From an uncultured bacterium (GTDB taxonomy: Bacteria; Bacteroidota; Bacteroidia; Bacteroidales; JACABE01), in the NCBI GenBank assembly GCA_903911455.1, contig CAIWDQ010000403.1:1-6539 (forward strand): 6,539 bases of DNA. The letters run 5' to 3'. The notes under the pieces are model-generated. The model saw only the letters and a program-made list of their open reading frames with translations. It was not told the origin of the DNA and made no database searches. Below are positions 1-6,161 of this stretch, piece by piece; the first letter of the stretch is position 1; each line of letters starts with the position of its first letter. The translations under genes and the position numbers were made by a program.

Positions 1-181
1 GTACAGGAATTATTCTCGAAATTTCCATTGAGAAAACTTTGAGAATAAGTGAATTTACATATTAAGACTAATAAGACCAATATTCTTGTTCTCATGATTC
101 AATTATAAGGATACAAATATACAATAAGACACTTTTAATTTAATAAAGAAAAAGAATCATTAAAAAATTACATAGGTATGA
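1..181. other. Non-coding stretch downstream of groL
   Basis: I see no credible coding region in this AT-rich stretch. It contains an imperfect inverted repeat, TATTCTC at 11-17 facing GAGAATA at 41-47, extendable by three pairs including one G-U in RNA. It has no T-tract on either side, so it does not look like a terminator. Short AAGAC-containing words (AATAAGAC or ATTAAGAC) recur around 60-77 and 122-129. The region probably holds the promoter and leader of a gene lying to the left of the window. Confidence 0.5.
114..121 (-). promoter_or_regulatory. Candidate Bacteroidetes-type -7 element
   Basis: The minus strand reads TATATTTG, an exact match to the TAnnTTTG -7 consensus of Bacteroidetes primary-sigma promoters. 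No convincing -33 TTTG lies 19-21 bases upstream; the nearest word is TTTA. If real, it would drive a leftward gene outside the window, with a leader of more than 100 bases. Such words occur by chance in AT-rich DNA. Confidence 0.25.
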
Positions 182-217
182 TAAAAACAAAAAAGGCTGT
201 CCATTTCTGAACAGCCT
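182..217 (-). terminator. Rho-independent terminator of groS-groL
   Basis: On the minus strand a 7-bp stem (AGGCTGT at 211-217 pairing with ACAGCCT at 194-200) with a 10-base loop is followed by a T-rich tract (TTTTTTGTTTTTA, 182-193). It lies about 30 bases past the groL stop codon in the correct orientation, so it very likely ends the chaperonin operon. Confidence 0.88.
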
Positions 218-248
218 AGTAAGTTTAGTGAAGTATATGTTGAGTTTA

Positions 249-1886
249 TTAGTACATACCACCCATGCCACCTGGCATGCCACCACCCATTGGAGGTGCT
301 GGAGATTCTTCTTTAATATCTGCTAAAACACATTCGGTAGTTAATAACATACCTGCAATTGAAGAAGCATTTTCTAAAGCAATTCTTGCAACTTTAGTTG
401 GATCAATAACTCCTGTAGAATATAAGTTTTCGTAAACTTCGGTACGAGCATTAAAACCGTAATCATCTTTTCCTTCCTTTACTTTCTGTACAACAACAGA
501 TCCTTCTAAACCTGCGTTTTCTACAATCTGACGTAATGGTTCTTCTAAAGCTCTAATCACGATAGCAATACCTGTGTTTTCGTCTTCGTTTACACCTTTT
601 AGATTTTTAATAGCATCGATAGCTCTGATATAAGCGATACCTCCACCTGGGATAATACCTTCTTCGATAGCAGCACGTGTTGCATGTAAAGCATCATCAA
701 AACGATCTTTTTTTTCTTTCATTTCAATTTCGCTTGCAGCACCTACGTAAATAACAGCGACACCACCAGCTAATTTAGCAAGACGTTCCTGTAATTTTTC
801 GCGATCATAATCAGATGTAGTTTTTTCAATCTGAACTTTAATCTGATTTATTCTTCCTTCGATATTAGCTTTTTCACCTTTACCACTAACGATAGTAGTA
901 TTGTCTTTATCAACAGTGATTTTTTCAGCTTGTCCTAAATAAGAAAGATCAGCATCTTCTAATTTATAACCTTTTTCTTCAGAAATAACAATACCACCTG
1001 TTAAGATAGCGATGTCTTCCAACATTTCTTTTCTTCTGTCGCCAAAGCCAGGAGCTTTAACAGCAGCAATCTTCAACGAACCTCTTAAACGGTTAACTAC
1101 TAATGTAGCTAAAGCTTCGCCTTCTACATCTTCAGCAACTATTAATAATGGACGACCTGATTGAACAACTTTTTCTAATATAGGTAAGAAGTCTTTCATA
1201 ACAGAGATCTTCTTATCATATATTAATATATAAGGACTTTCGTAAACTGTTTCCATTTTATCGGTATCAGTTACAAAATAAGGAGAAATATAACCTCTGT
1301 CGAATTGCATACCTTCAACAACTTTAACAGTTGTTTCGATACCTTTAGCTTCTTCGATAGTAATTACACCTTCTTTTTTAACTTTGCCCATAGCTTCAGC
1401 AATCATCTTTCCGATGAAAGAATCATTGTTTGCAGATATTGTAGCAACTTGTTCGATCTTTTCGCTGCTATCACCAATTGATTTAGATTGTTTCTTAAGA
1501 TCTGCAACAACAGCTTCAACAGCTTTGTCAACACCACGTTTCAAATCCATTGGATTTGCACCTGCAGTTACATTTTTCAAACCTACTGTTAAAATAGATT
1601 GAGCTAAAACAGTTGCAGTAGTTGTTCCGTCACCTGCTAAATCAGCAGTTTTAGAAGCAACCTCTTTTACCATCTGAGCACCCATGTTTTCGATAGGATC
1701 TGATAATTCTATTTCTTTAGCAACTGAAACACCATCTTTAGTGATTGAAGGTGATCCAAATTTTCTATCTATAATTACATTACGACCCTTTGGACCTAAT
1801 GTTACTTTAACTGCATTTGATAATTGATCAACGCCTTTCTTTAATGATTCGCGTGCTTCCCAATTAAATACTATATTCTTTGCCAT
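249..1886 (-). CDS. groL: Chaperonin GroEL (Hsp60)
   Basis: This 545-residue protein is the 60-kDa chaperonin, which forms a cytoplasmic double heptameric ring and folds client proteins in an ATP-driven cycle with the GroES lid. Family signatures are present along the whole length: VTLGPKGRNV near residues 28-37, the ATP-site motif GDGTTTA near 85-91 with the Asp equivalent to E. coli D87, a DALHATRAAIEEG segment carrying the Asp equivalent to D398, and GGG just after it. The C-terminus is the usual Gly-Met tail, ending in PGGMGGMY. Length is normal and no frameshift is visible. The start follows an A-rich stretch (AAAAAAGAAAA) rather than a Shine-Dalgarno sequence. It lies 17 bp after groS, so the two form an operon that ends at the terminator at 182-217. 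Confidence 0.98.
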   Translation of the reverse strand: MAKNIVFNWEARESLKKGVDQLSNAVKVTLGPKGRNVIIDRKFGSPSITKDGVSVAKEIELSDPIENMGAQMVKEVASKTADLAGDGTTTATVLAQSILTVGLKNVTAGANPMDLKRGVDKAVEAVVADLKKQSKSIGDSSEKIEQVATISANNDSFIGKMIAEAMGKVKKEGVITIEEAKGIETTVKVVEGMQFDRGYISPYFVTDTDKMETVYESPYILIYDKKISVMKDFLPILEKVVQSGRPLLIVAEDVEGEALATLVVNRLRGSLKIAAVKAPGFGDRRKEMLEDIAILTGGIVISEEKGYKLEDADLSYLGQAEKITVDKDNTTIVSGKGEKANIEGRINQIKVQIEKTTSDYDREKLQERLAKLAGGVAVIYVGAASEIEMKEKKDRFDDALHATRAAIEEGIIPGGGIAYIRAIDAIKNLKGVNEDENTGIAIVIRALEEPLRQIVENAGLEGSVVVQKVKEGKDDYGFNARTEVYENLYSTGVIDPTKVARIALENASSIAGMLLTTECVLADIKEESPAPPMGGGMPGGMGGMY

Positions 1887-1903
1887 TTTTCTTTTTTATT
1901 AAA

Positions 1904-2182
1904 TTAAATGATTGCGTAAATATCTGATTCTTTCATAATGAGGTATTCTTTACCTTCAACTGAGATCTCTGTTCCGGCATACTTGCCATAAAGAACAACA
2001 TCACCAACTTTTACTGTCATTGGTTCATCTTTTTTGCCATTACCTACAGCTACTACTGTACCTCTTTGTGGTTTTTCTTTAGCTGTGTCAGGGATAATAA
2101 TTCCTCCTGAAGTCTTTTGTTCAGCAGCAGCTGGTTCTACAAGAACTCTATCTGCTAAAGGTTTTACATTTAAACTTGCCAT
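1904..2182 (-). CDS. groS: Co-chaperonin GroES (Hsp10)
   Basis: This 92-residue protein is the GroEL co-chaperonin, forming the heptameric lid that closes the folding chamber. The N-terminus has the family form LNVKPLADRVLVEP. The mobile loop, roughly residues 16-32, carries TSGGIIIP, whose hydrophobic triplet docks onto GroEL apical domains. VGDVVLYGKYAGTEI follows in the second half. Length is normal for a bacterial GroES. It is the first gene of the groS-groL operon and the upstream gap contains unusual regulatory DNA: a sigma-54-like promoter at 2241-2256 and several TGACA/TGTCA half-sites. No CIRCE repeat was found, so classical HrcA control is not supported here. Confidence 0.97.
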   Translation of the reverse strand: MASLNVKPLADRVLVEPAAAEQKTSGGIIIPDTAKEKPQRGTVVAVGNGKKDEPMTVKVGDVVLYGKYAGTEISVEGKEYLIMKESDIYAII

Positions 2183-2240
2183 AATTGTAAACTATTTTTA
2201 AATTTTGAATTTATTAATTTCTTTTTGTAGTAACCCACTT

Positions 2241-2256
2241 ATCATAATATGTGCCA
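2241..2256 (-). promoter_or_regulatory. Candidate sigma-54 (-24/-12) promoter of groS-groL
   Basis: Compared with the sigma-54 consensus TGGCACG-N4-TTGCW, the minus strand reads TGGCACA-TATT-ATGAT. The -24 element is perfect (TTGGCAC including the preceding T). At the -12 element the G is kept at the exact 12-base distance, but the C is replaced by A and the first T by A. Transcription would start near 2230, giving a leader of about 48 bases. CTGACA/TGTCAG dyads lie upstream where an activator site is expected. The imperfect -12 GC is the main weakness. Confidence 0.5.
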
Positions 2257-2278
2257 AAGCATATTTTTGTCAAATTCC

Positions 2279-2293
2279 CTGACAAAATGTCAG
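2279..2293. promoter_or_regulatory. CTGACA-N3-TGTCAG dyad, proximal groS site
   Basis: This perfect 6-bp-arm inverted repeat with an AAA spacer is centred at 2286. That is 44 bp upstream of the -12 base of the candidate sigma-54 promoter and near -56 from its predicted start. On the minus strand no T-tract follows it, so it is not a terminator, which favours a protein-binding role. Confidence 0.6.
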
Positions 2294-2300
2294 TAATTGA

Positions 2301-2308
2301 CAAATATA
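2301..2308 (-). promoter_or_regulatory. Candidate vegetative -7 element upstream of groS
   Basis: The minus strand reads TATATTTG, an exact TAnnTTTG match. It sits between the two dyads. No good -33 TTTG is present at 19-21 bases; the nearest upstream TTG is about 34 bases away. If functional it would give basal chaperonin transcription, and the dyads could then act as operators. It also overlaps the T-rich tail of the putative secG terminator, which may be all it is. Confidence 0.25.
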
Positions 2309-2311
2309 TAT

Positions 2312-2340
2312 AAAAAATGTCAGGGTTTCCCTGACATTTT
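2312..2340 (-). terminator. Probable terminator of the secG operon, overlapping a dyad
   Basis: A perfect inverted repeat has 12-bp arms (AAAATGTCAGGG at 2314-2325 and its complement at 2329-2340) and a 3-base spacer. On the minus strand the stem is followed by T residues, giving a run of six Ts including the stem end, then TATATATTTG. It begins 31 bases past the secG stop codon. This is the form of a rho-independent terminator, although a 3-base loop is tight. The arms contain the TGTCAG/CTGACA word of the neighbouring dyads, so it may also bind the same regulator. Confidence 0.65.
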
Positions 2341-2371
2341 GACAATCTTTTTATTCAGATGAAATAAAAAA

Positions 2372-2713
2372 CTATTTCTTTGGCTGAGCTTGTTGCTGTG
2401 GTTGTGGTTGATTTGGTGTAGCGTCCTTTAAAGGAGAAGCGTTATCAGTACTTAGTTCAGTTTTAGGTGCATTATCAGCAACGTTTTTTGGTATCGCGAA
2501 TACTGACAATAAACTTAAACTTAAAAGAGCTATTGCTAATCCCCATGTTGCCTTTTCTAAAAAGTCAGCTGTCTTCCTAACTCCCATTATTTGGCTTGTG
2601 CCACCCATATTTGATGCTAAACCGCCTCCTTTTGAGTTCTGTACAAGTACAACTAATGCCATAAGAACACAAACTATCAGTATTAAGACTGAGATAAAAA
2701 CATACATTCCCAT
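2372..2713 (-). CDS. secG: Preprotein translocase subunit SecG
   Basis: This small inner-membrane protein is the accessory third subunit of the SecYEG translocon. It has the expected two transmembrane helices (about residues 4-24 and 56-74), joined by a loop with the family signature QNSKGGGLAS (25-34) and a downstream GVRKTADFLEKATW. The C-terminal tail (about 77-113) is polar and ends rich in Gln and Pro (NQPQPQQQAQPKK), giving 113 residues, longer than the transmembrane core needs. The start used is the first Met of MGM; the second Met is two codons on and cannot be excluded. It is the last gene of the cluster, 16 bp after the TPR-like gene, and a probable terminator follows at 2312-2340. 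Confidence 0.95.
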   Translation of the reverse strand: MGMYVFISVLILIVCVLMALVVLVQNSKGGGLASNMGGTSQIMGVRKTADFLEKATWGLAIALLSLSLLSVFAIPKNVADNAPKTELSTDNASPLKDATPNQPQPQQQAQPKK

Positions 2714-2729
2714 TTTTTATAATTTTTTG

Positions 2730-3302
2730 TTATTGATTACTAATCTTTTTCAAATTTTGTATTTGGTTTGCAAAGTAACTACTTTTTTCTGGAAATTTCA
2801 AACTTAATTTGTTATAAATTTTTATTGCCTTCTCATAGTAGCCTTGTTTCTCATATACCAAAGCAAGTGTTTCACTAATAATATCCTCATTATCAACTAA
2901 ACTATTCGTATCTTGTTCTTCAAGATATTCTTTCTCTTTTTTTGGTTGATTTATTTTTGGTTGCTCTTTTAAAAACTTCTCAATAATTTTATTTGCATCC
3001 TTTATCTCTTCTTTATCTTCTTTAATAAAATTCTTAGATTCGCTAATAAATGGGGTTCCCGATTGGATTGATCTACTTAAAACTCCTAATATTCTTCTAT
3101 CATTTATATATGAAGCTGCAATTGCTTGTTGCTTTTTTGTTTCAACTTCATTTTTTTTATTATTATTTAATATACTTAAGTAATAAAGTATCTGAGCAGA
3201 CTGACAAAATGGGTACTTTTTTATCAGTTCTTTAAGATCATTCATTCCTGTTTGATCTTTTTTTGCATGATTTTTAATTAAAGTAGCATAATTTTCTTTC
3301 AT
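2730..3302 (-). CDS. Small TPR-like protein of the lptE-secG cluster
   Basis: This 190-residue protein has no named function that I know. The N-terminal part is helical, with LKELIKKYPFCQSAQILYYL at about 23-42. A Lys/Glu/Asn-rich low-complexity middle follows (about 85-140), interrupted by IIEKFLKEQPKI (106-117). A C-terminal segment at about 142-175 (ETLALVYEKQGYYEKAIKIY) fits a single tetratricopeptide repeat. No signal peptide or membrane helix is seen, so it is probably cytoplasmic and may bind another protein through the TPR. It lies 13 bp after lptE and 16 bp before secG, which implies co-transcription. Similar short TPR proteins stand in this position in other Bacteroidales as I recall, suggesting a conserved but undescribed partner of LptE or SecG functions. 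Confidence 0.85.
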   Translation of the reverse strand: MKENYATLIKNHAKKDQTGMNDLKELIKKYPFCQSAQILYYLSILNNNKKNEVETKKQQAIAASYINDRRILGVLSRSIQSGTPFISESKNFIKEDKEEIKDANKIIEKFLKEQPKINQPKKEKEYLEEQDTNSLVDNEDIISETLALVYEKQGYYEKAIKIYNKLSLKFPEKSSYFANQIQNLKKISNQ

Positions 3303-3315
3303 CTCAATACTATTA

Positions 3316-3819
3316 TTACCAATTTACGACTGCTTTGTTAAAAATATCTTCAACTAACTGATCACTTAATGTTTTTATAAGAGTACTTTCTACTTCTGAT
3401 AAATTCCTTTGACTGTCATAGTCAGCATAACGCGAAAAATTTGATTCAAAGTTTTGCTTATCGTCTTTACTATTTACAAACTTTACTTTAATTGTAATGG
3501 TCAGCCTGTTCATCGCTGCCTTTTGATTTGCAGTTACAGCTGTATATGATATAGCATAGCCTGTTATTTCTCCCGACAAGCTTAAATCTCCATTAGTTGA
3601 AACCTGATTTAACGTAGTTTGTGATGCAAACTTATCTCTTAGAGCTTGTGTAAAAACCTGACTTAGCATCGGCTGGCGCAAGGGTGCATTATTTGGGAAA
3701 TATTGAATGGATATGGTCTTGGTATCAGCTGATATATTTGCACCTGTTGGCGAATATATCCCACATCCATTCAATATGAATAGTAAAGATAGTAAAAATA
3801 TGTACTTTAGTCTATTCAT
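3316..3819 (-). CDS. lptE: LPS assembly lipoprotein LptE
   Basis: This 167-residue protein matches the LptE family, the outer-membrane lipoprotein that plugs the LptD barrel and helps place lipopolysaccharide in the outer leaflet. The N-terminus is a lipoprotein signal: MNRLK, a hydrophobic run, then the lipobox LNGC with the acylated Cys at residue 19. The mature part begins GIYSPTGANI and has an alternating beta/helix pattern, including ISIQYFPNNAPLRQP and a helix with SQVFTQALRDKF, typical of Bacteroidetes LptE. The start codon overlaps the stop of the upstream T9SS cargo gene (ATGA at 3816-3819), so translation is likely coupled. Assignment is from sequence pattern and context; sequence conservation in this family is low. 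Confidence 0.88.
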   Translation of the reverse strand: MNRLKYIFLLSLLFILNGCGIYSPTGANISADTKTISIQYFPNNAPLRQPMLSQVFTQALRDKFASQTTLNQVSTNGDLSLSGEITGYAISYTAVTANQKAAMNRLTITIKVKFVNSKDDKQNFESNFSRYADYDSQRNLSEVESTLIKTLSDQLVEDIFNKAVVNW

Positions 3820-4691
3820 TTACTATGTGTAATGAGTACTTTCTCGGTTTTATTAATAGTGTTACCTGATATTTTCACAAAATACATTCCATCTTTAAAT
3901 CTTGAGAGCGTAATAGTATGTGAATCTTCATTTTTATAGCTTTCTGAATATACCTCTTGTCCTGTTAGATTATAAATCTTTACGGTTACAGGTAATTTCT
4001 TTGTCTCGTTAGTACTAATTGTTAATATATCAGATGCAGGATTAGGATAAATTCTATAATCTATAGCACTATTTTCTTCAATACCATTACCATAATCCAA
4101 AGCAAGATCATCTACCATCAGAGTAGTTCCAGTCCCTCCTGTAGCAGTGGCTGACGAAAGCAATACTATATTCATTGTATCAGGATTACCGGTTACATTA
4201 ACATTATATTTAATCGGCAGCACAAATTGTGTGTAACTACTAACTGCAGTTTTATGTGTAAACACAACTCCACCTACAGTATCTTTTACACCTGCAACAG
4301 TTCTAGTCAACAGGAAGGCAATTAGCATACTATCATTGCCAACCGGAGTGTATTTATACCAACCCGTAAAGTTAACAGGTCTTCCCACAAAAGGAGTACC
4401 ACCACCTACAGCCTGAGTTGTAAGGTTTATTGTTCCCAAATCGCAAATACCAGGAATAGTTTGCGTTAAAATTGACTGTGTTTTAAGCATTGCAGCATAA
4501 GTACCGCTATGGGCATCGGTTGATCTTGCGATACTATAATATGTTAACAAACTTACCGAGCTCCAGCTGGTAGCTGCGTTTGCACTTGTCCAGTTTTCGA
4601 AACCTGCATTAGGTATCTGTGGTTGAGCCTTCAATAGATTTAAAGAAAATCCGAAGACCAATGCTAAAAGTATAATGTATTTTTTTGCCAT
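3816..4691 (-). CDS. Secreted protein with T9SS type A sorting domain
   Basis: This 291-residue protein is predicted to cross the inner membrane by Sec and the outer membrane by the type IX system. Residues 1-22 form a signal peptide (MAKKYIILLALVFG, cleavage likely after LKA before Gln23). The next part opens with IPNAGFENW (26-34) and contains a beta-rich domain ending in TLMVDDLALDYG. This resembles the carbohydrate-binding-like or PCMD-type domains of Bacteroidetes surface proteins, but the match is weak and the ligand unknown. Residues about 211-291 are the sorting domain: IYPNPASDILTI, VKIYNLTGQEV, GMYFVKI, and KVLI near the end. A start 13 codons upstream (4730) is open, but it would put MIIKITKQ before the signal peptide and overlap a candidate promoter, so Met at 4691 is preferred. 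The stop overlaps the lptE start by 4 bp. Confidence 0.88.
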   Translation of the reverse strand: MAKKYIILLALVFGFSLNLLKAQPQIPNAGFENWTSANAATSWSSVSLLTYYSIARSTDAHSGTYAAMLKTQSILTQTIPGICDLGTINLTTQAVGGGTPFVGRPVNFTGWYKYTPVGNDSMLIAFLLTRTVAGVKDTVGGVVFTHKTAVSSYTQFVLPIKYNVNVTGNPDTMNIVLLSSATATGGTGTTLMVDDLALDYGNGIEENSAIDYRIYPNPASDILTISTNETKKLPVTVKIYNLTGQEVYSESYKNEDSHTITLSRFKDGMYFVKISGNTINKTEKVLITHSK

Positions 4692-4846
4692 TGTTATAAT
4701 TTTTAATTGTTTTGTTATTTTTATTATCAAATTTATTTTTCTACAAAATTAATACTAAATATTATCTTAACGTTAATTATTCATTTAAAAATGAATTATA
4801 AGCAGTTTATTAATAAAAATTAACACTTTAGATTAATTATAGTTCA
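4692..4846. other. Intergenic region between the bEBP and T9SS cargo genes
   Basis: This 155-bp very AT-rich gap has no gene. It holds a perfect 10-bp palindrome TTAACGTTAA (4767-4776), an 8-bp-arm inverted repeat ATTCATTT/AAATGAAT (4779-4796) without a following T-tract, and a candidate promoter at 4728-4735. No clear terminator follows the bEBP gene, so read-through into the downstream genes is possible. Confidence 0.5.
4728..4735 (-). promoter_or_regulatory. Candidate vegetative promoter of the T9SS-lptE-TPR-secG genes
   Basis: The minus strand reads TAAATTTG, an exact TAnnTTTG -7 match. The -33 position carries only an imperfect word (ATTTAG, about 20 bases upstream). A start near 4722 would give a leader of about 30 bases to the Met at 4691, a plausible distance. 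Such a promoter would let the essential genes lptE and secG be expressed independently of the sigma-54 activator. Confidence 0.4.
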
Positions 4847-6070
4847 TTAGTAGCCTTCCAGATTAAAATCCTTAATCTTACGGTACAAAGTCCTTTCGGA
4901 GATACCAAGTTCAACTGCAGCGCTACTCTTTTTCCCTTTATGTTTCTTCAGTACTTCTTTAATTACCTCCATTTCCTTCTTCTCCAGTAGCATATATTCT
5001 TCCAACACCTCCGAATCCTGTATCGGCTCATTAAGATTTTCTCCACTTGTGTGAATTTTTATATCATCTTTATCAAAATAAGTATCAAAACCTTTAGTAC
5101 CGGAGTAATTTAAATTAGATGTATCATAATCTGCTGAGAGATTGGCATGCTGCATCAGCAGTGATATAACTTTTTTCAGGTCGTTGATATCCTTTTTCAT
5201 CTCAAACAAAACATTGTAGAGTATTTCTCTGTCAGTTATCTTTTCTTCGGATGATTGTCTGTTGTAAAGTACAGGCAATTCATTATAATTTGTATCGGGC
5301 AAGTACTTCCGCAGTGTATCGAGCGATATTTCCCTTTCAGTTTCGATAATCGAGATCTGTTCGGTTACATTTTTCAACTGGCGCACATTCCCCTGCCATG
5401 GATAATTCATTAAATAATTCTTAGCATCCTCATCCAGATGCAAGGTAGGCATACGATATTTCTCAGCAAAGTCGTAGGCGAACTTTCTGAAGAATAAATC
5501 AATATCTTCTTTCCTGTTTCGCAGAGACGGAATATATATAGGTACTGTGCTCAGACGATAATAAAGGTCTTCGCGGAAAGTCCCTCTTTGGATTGCCTCC
5601 TGAATGTTTACATTTGTAGCAGCTACGATACGAACATCTGTTTTAAGTGGTTTTGAGGAGCCTACTTTAATAAATTCTCCCGTTTCCAGAACGCGTAACA
5701 GTCTAACCTGAGTTGAAAGTGGTAGTTCTGCCACCTCATCAAGGAAGATGGTGCCGCCATTAGCCACTTCAAAATAGCCTTTGCGGGATTCGTGGGCATC
5801 AGTAAAGGAGCCTTTTTCGTGACCAAACAGTTCCGAATCAATAGTACCTTCGGGGATGGCGCCGCAGTTGATGGCAATATAAGGGCCATGCTTGCGGGCA
5901 CCAAGTTGATGTATGATTTTAGGAAAAACCTCCTTCCCTACCCCACTTTCGCCTGTTATTAATACAGATATATCTGTTGATGCCACCTGACAGGCTATAT
6001 CTATCGCACGATTAAGCAGCGGGGAATTCCCTATGATGTTAAATCTTTGCTTTATTGACTGGGTATCCAT
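4847..6070 (-). CDS. Sigma-54 activator (bEBP), AAA+ with Fis-type HTH, no receiver domain
   Basis: This 407-residue protein is a bacterial enhancer-binding protein: a AAA+ ATPase that remodels sigma-54 RNA polymerase closed complexes. The AAA+ domain starts almost at the N-terminus (GNSPLL, 14-19). It has Walker A GESGVGKE (40-47), the sigma-54-contact loop as GSFTDA (87-92, usually GAFTGA), Walker B IFLDE (108-112), sensor I VAATN (149-153), likely arginine fingers in FREDLYYRL (165-173) and sensor II GNVRQL (227-232). A linker with a predicted helix (about 281-307) and an acidic/Asn-rich part precedes the C-terminal Fis-type helix-turn-helix (about 376-402, AAVELGISERTLYRKIK). There is no N-terminal receiver, GAF or PAS domain, so the layout is PspF-like and control must come in trans or through its amount. 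Its own upstream region has a sigma-54-like promoter and dyads shared with groS. Confidence 0.93.
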   Translation of the reverse strand: MDTQSIKQRFNIIGNSPLLNRAIDIACQVASTDISVLITGESGVGKEVFPKIIHQLGARKHGPYIAINCGAIPEGTIDSELFGHEKGSFTDAHESRKGYFEVANGGTIFLDEVAELPLSTQVRLLRVLETGEFIKVGSSKPLKTDVRIVAATNVNIQEAIQRGTFREDLYYRLSTVPIYIPSLRNRKEDIDLFFRKFAYDFAEKYRMPTLHLDEDAKNYLMNYPWQGNVRQLKNVTEQISIIETEREISLDTLRKYLPDTNYNELPVLYNRQSSEEKITDREILYNVLFEMKKDINDLKKVISLLMQHANLSADYDTSNLNYSGTKGFDTYFDKDDIKIHTSGENLNEPIQDSEVLEEYMLLEKKEMEVIKEVLKKHKGKKSSAAVELGISERTLYRKIKDFNLEGY

Positions 6071-6161
6071 TTTTATCTTATGTTTTGTTTTTTAACAATT
6101 AAAATTTGATTGCATTTTCTATTTCTTTTATAAAAATTGTATTCATAAAAGAAAAATCTAA

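Larger units (their letters stand above)
2264..2345. promoter_or_regulatory. Cluster of TGACA/TGTCA half-sites upstream of groS
   Basis: Seven half-sites of the word TGACA or its complement TGTCA occur within 82 bp, beginning at about 2268, 2280, 2288, 2298, 2318, 2332 and 2340. Some combine into dyads: CTGACA-AAA-TGTCAG at 2279-2293, an outward-facing 12-bp-arm repeat at 2314-2340, and a degenerate CTGACA-TTT-TGACAA at 2331-2345. This density is far above expectation for a 5-mer pair. The same dyad stands upstream of the bEBP gene at 6232-6248, which suggests a shared DNA-binding protein, most simply that bEBP. Confidence 0.65.

Noticed and set aside
1384..1602. Plus-strand open frame inside groL
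   Set aside because: It lies antisense to a highly conserved groL segment and its product shows no family features; it is a shadow frame.
2183..2371. CIRCE (HrcA) element upstream of groS
   Set aside because: Searched for TTAGCACTC and GAGTGCTAA arms by eye; neither is present. The repeats there have a different sequence and a spacer of 3 rather than 9.
2598..2807. Plus-strand open frame across the secG start and the TPR gene end
   Set aside because: It overlaps two real genes on the other strand. The apparent hydrophobic stretch comes from complementing AT-rich coding DNA.
3201..3215. CTGACAAAATGGG, resembling the CTGACA-N3 dyad
   Set aside because: Only the left arm matches and it is within the TPR coding sequence, so chance is likely.
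3050..3235. Plus-strand open frame with Leu/Phe/Tyr-rich product
   Set aside because: It is antisense to the TPR-like gene; the membrane-like composition reflects Lys/Glu/Asn codons read in reverse.
4692..4730. Upstream start of the T9SS cargo gene at 4730
   Set aside because: It would add 13 residues before a textbook signal peptide and overlap a candidate -7 element; the Met at 4691 is the better start.
4767..4796. Palindrome TTAACGTTAA and the adjacent inverted repeat as a terminator after the bEBP gene
   Set aside because: Both are AT-rich, weak in pairing energy and lack a following T-tract on the minus strand.
5662..5904. Minus-strand open frame inside the bEBP gene
   Set aside because: It is out of frame with the clearly real AAA+ domain, whose Walker B and GSFTDA motifs occupy the same bases.
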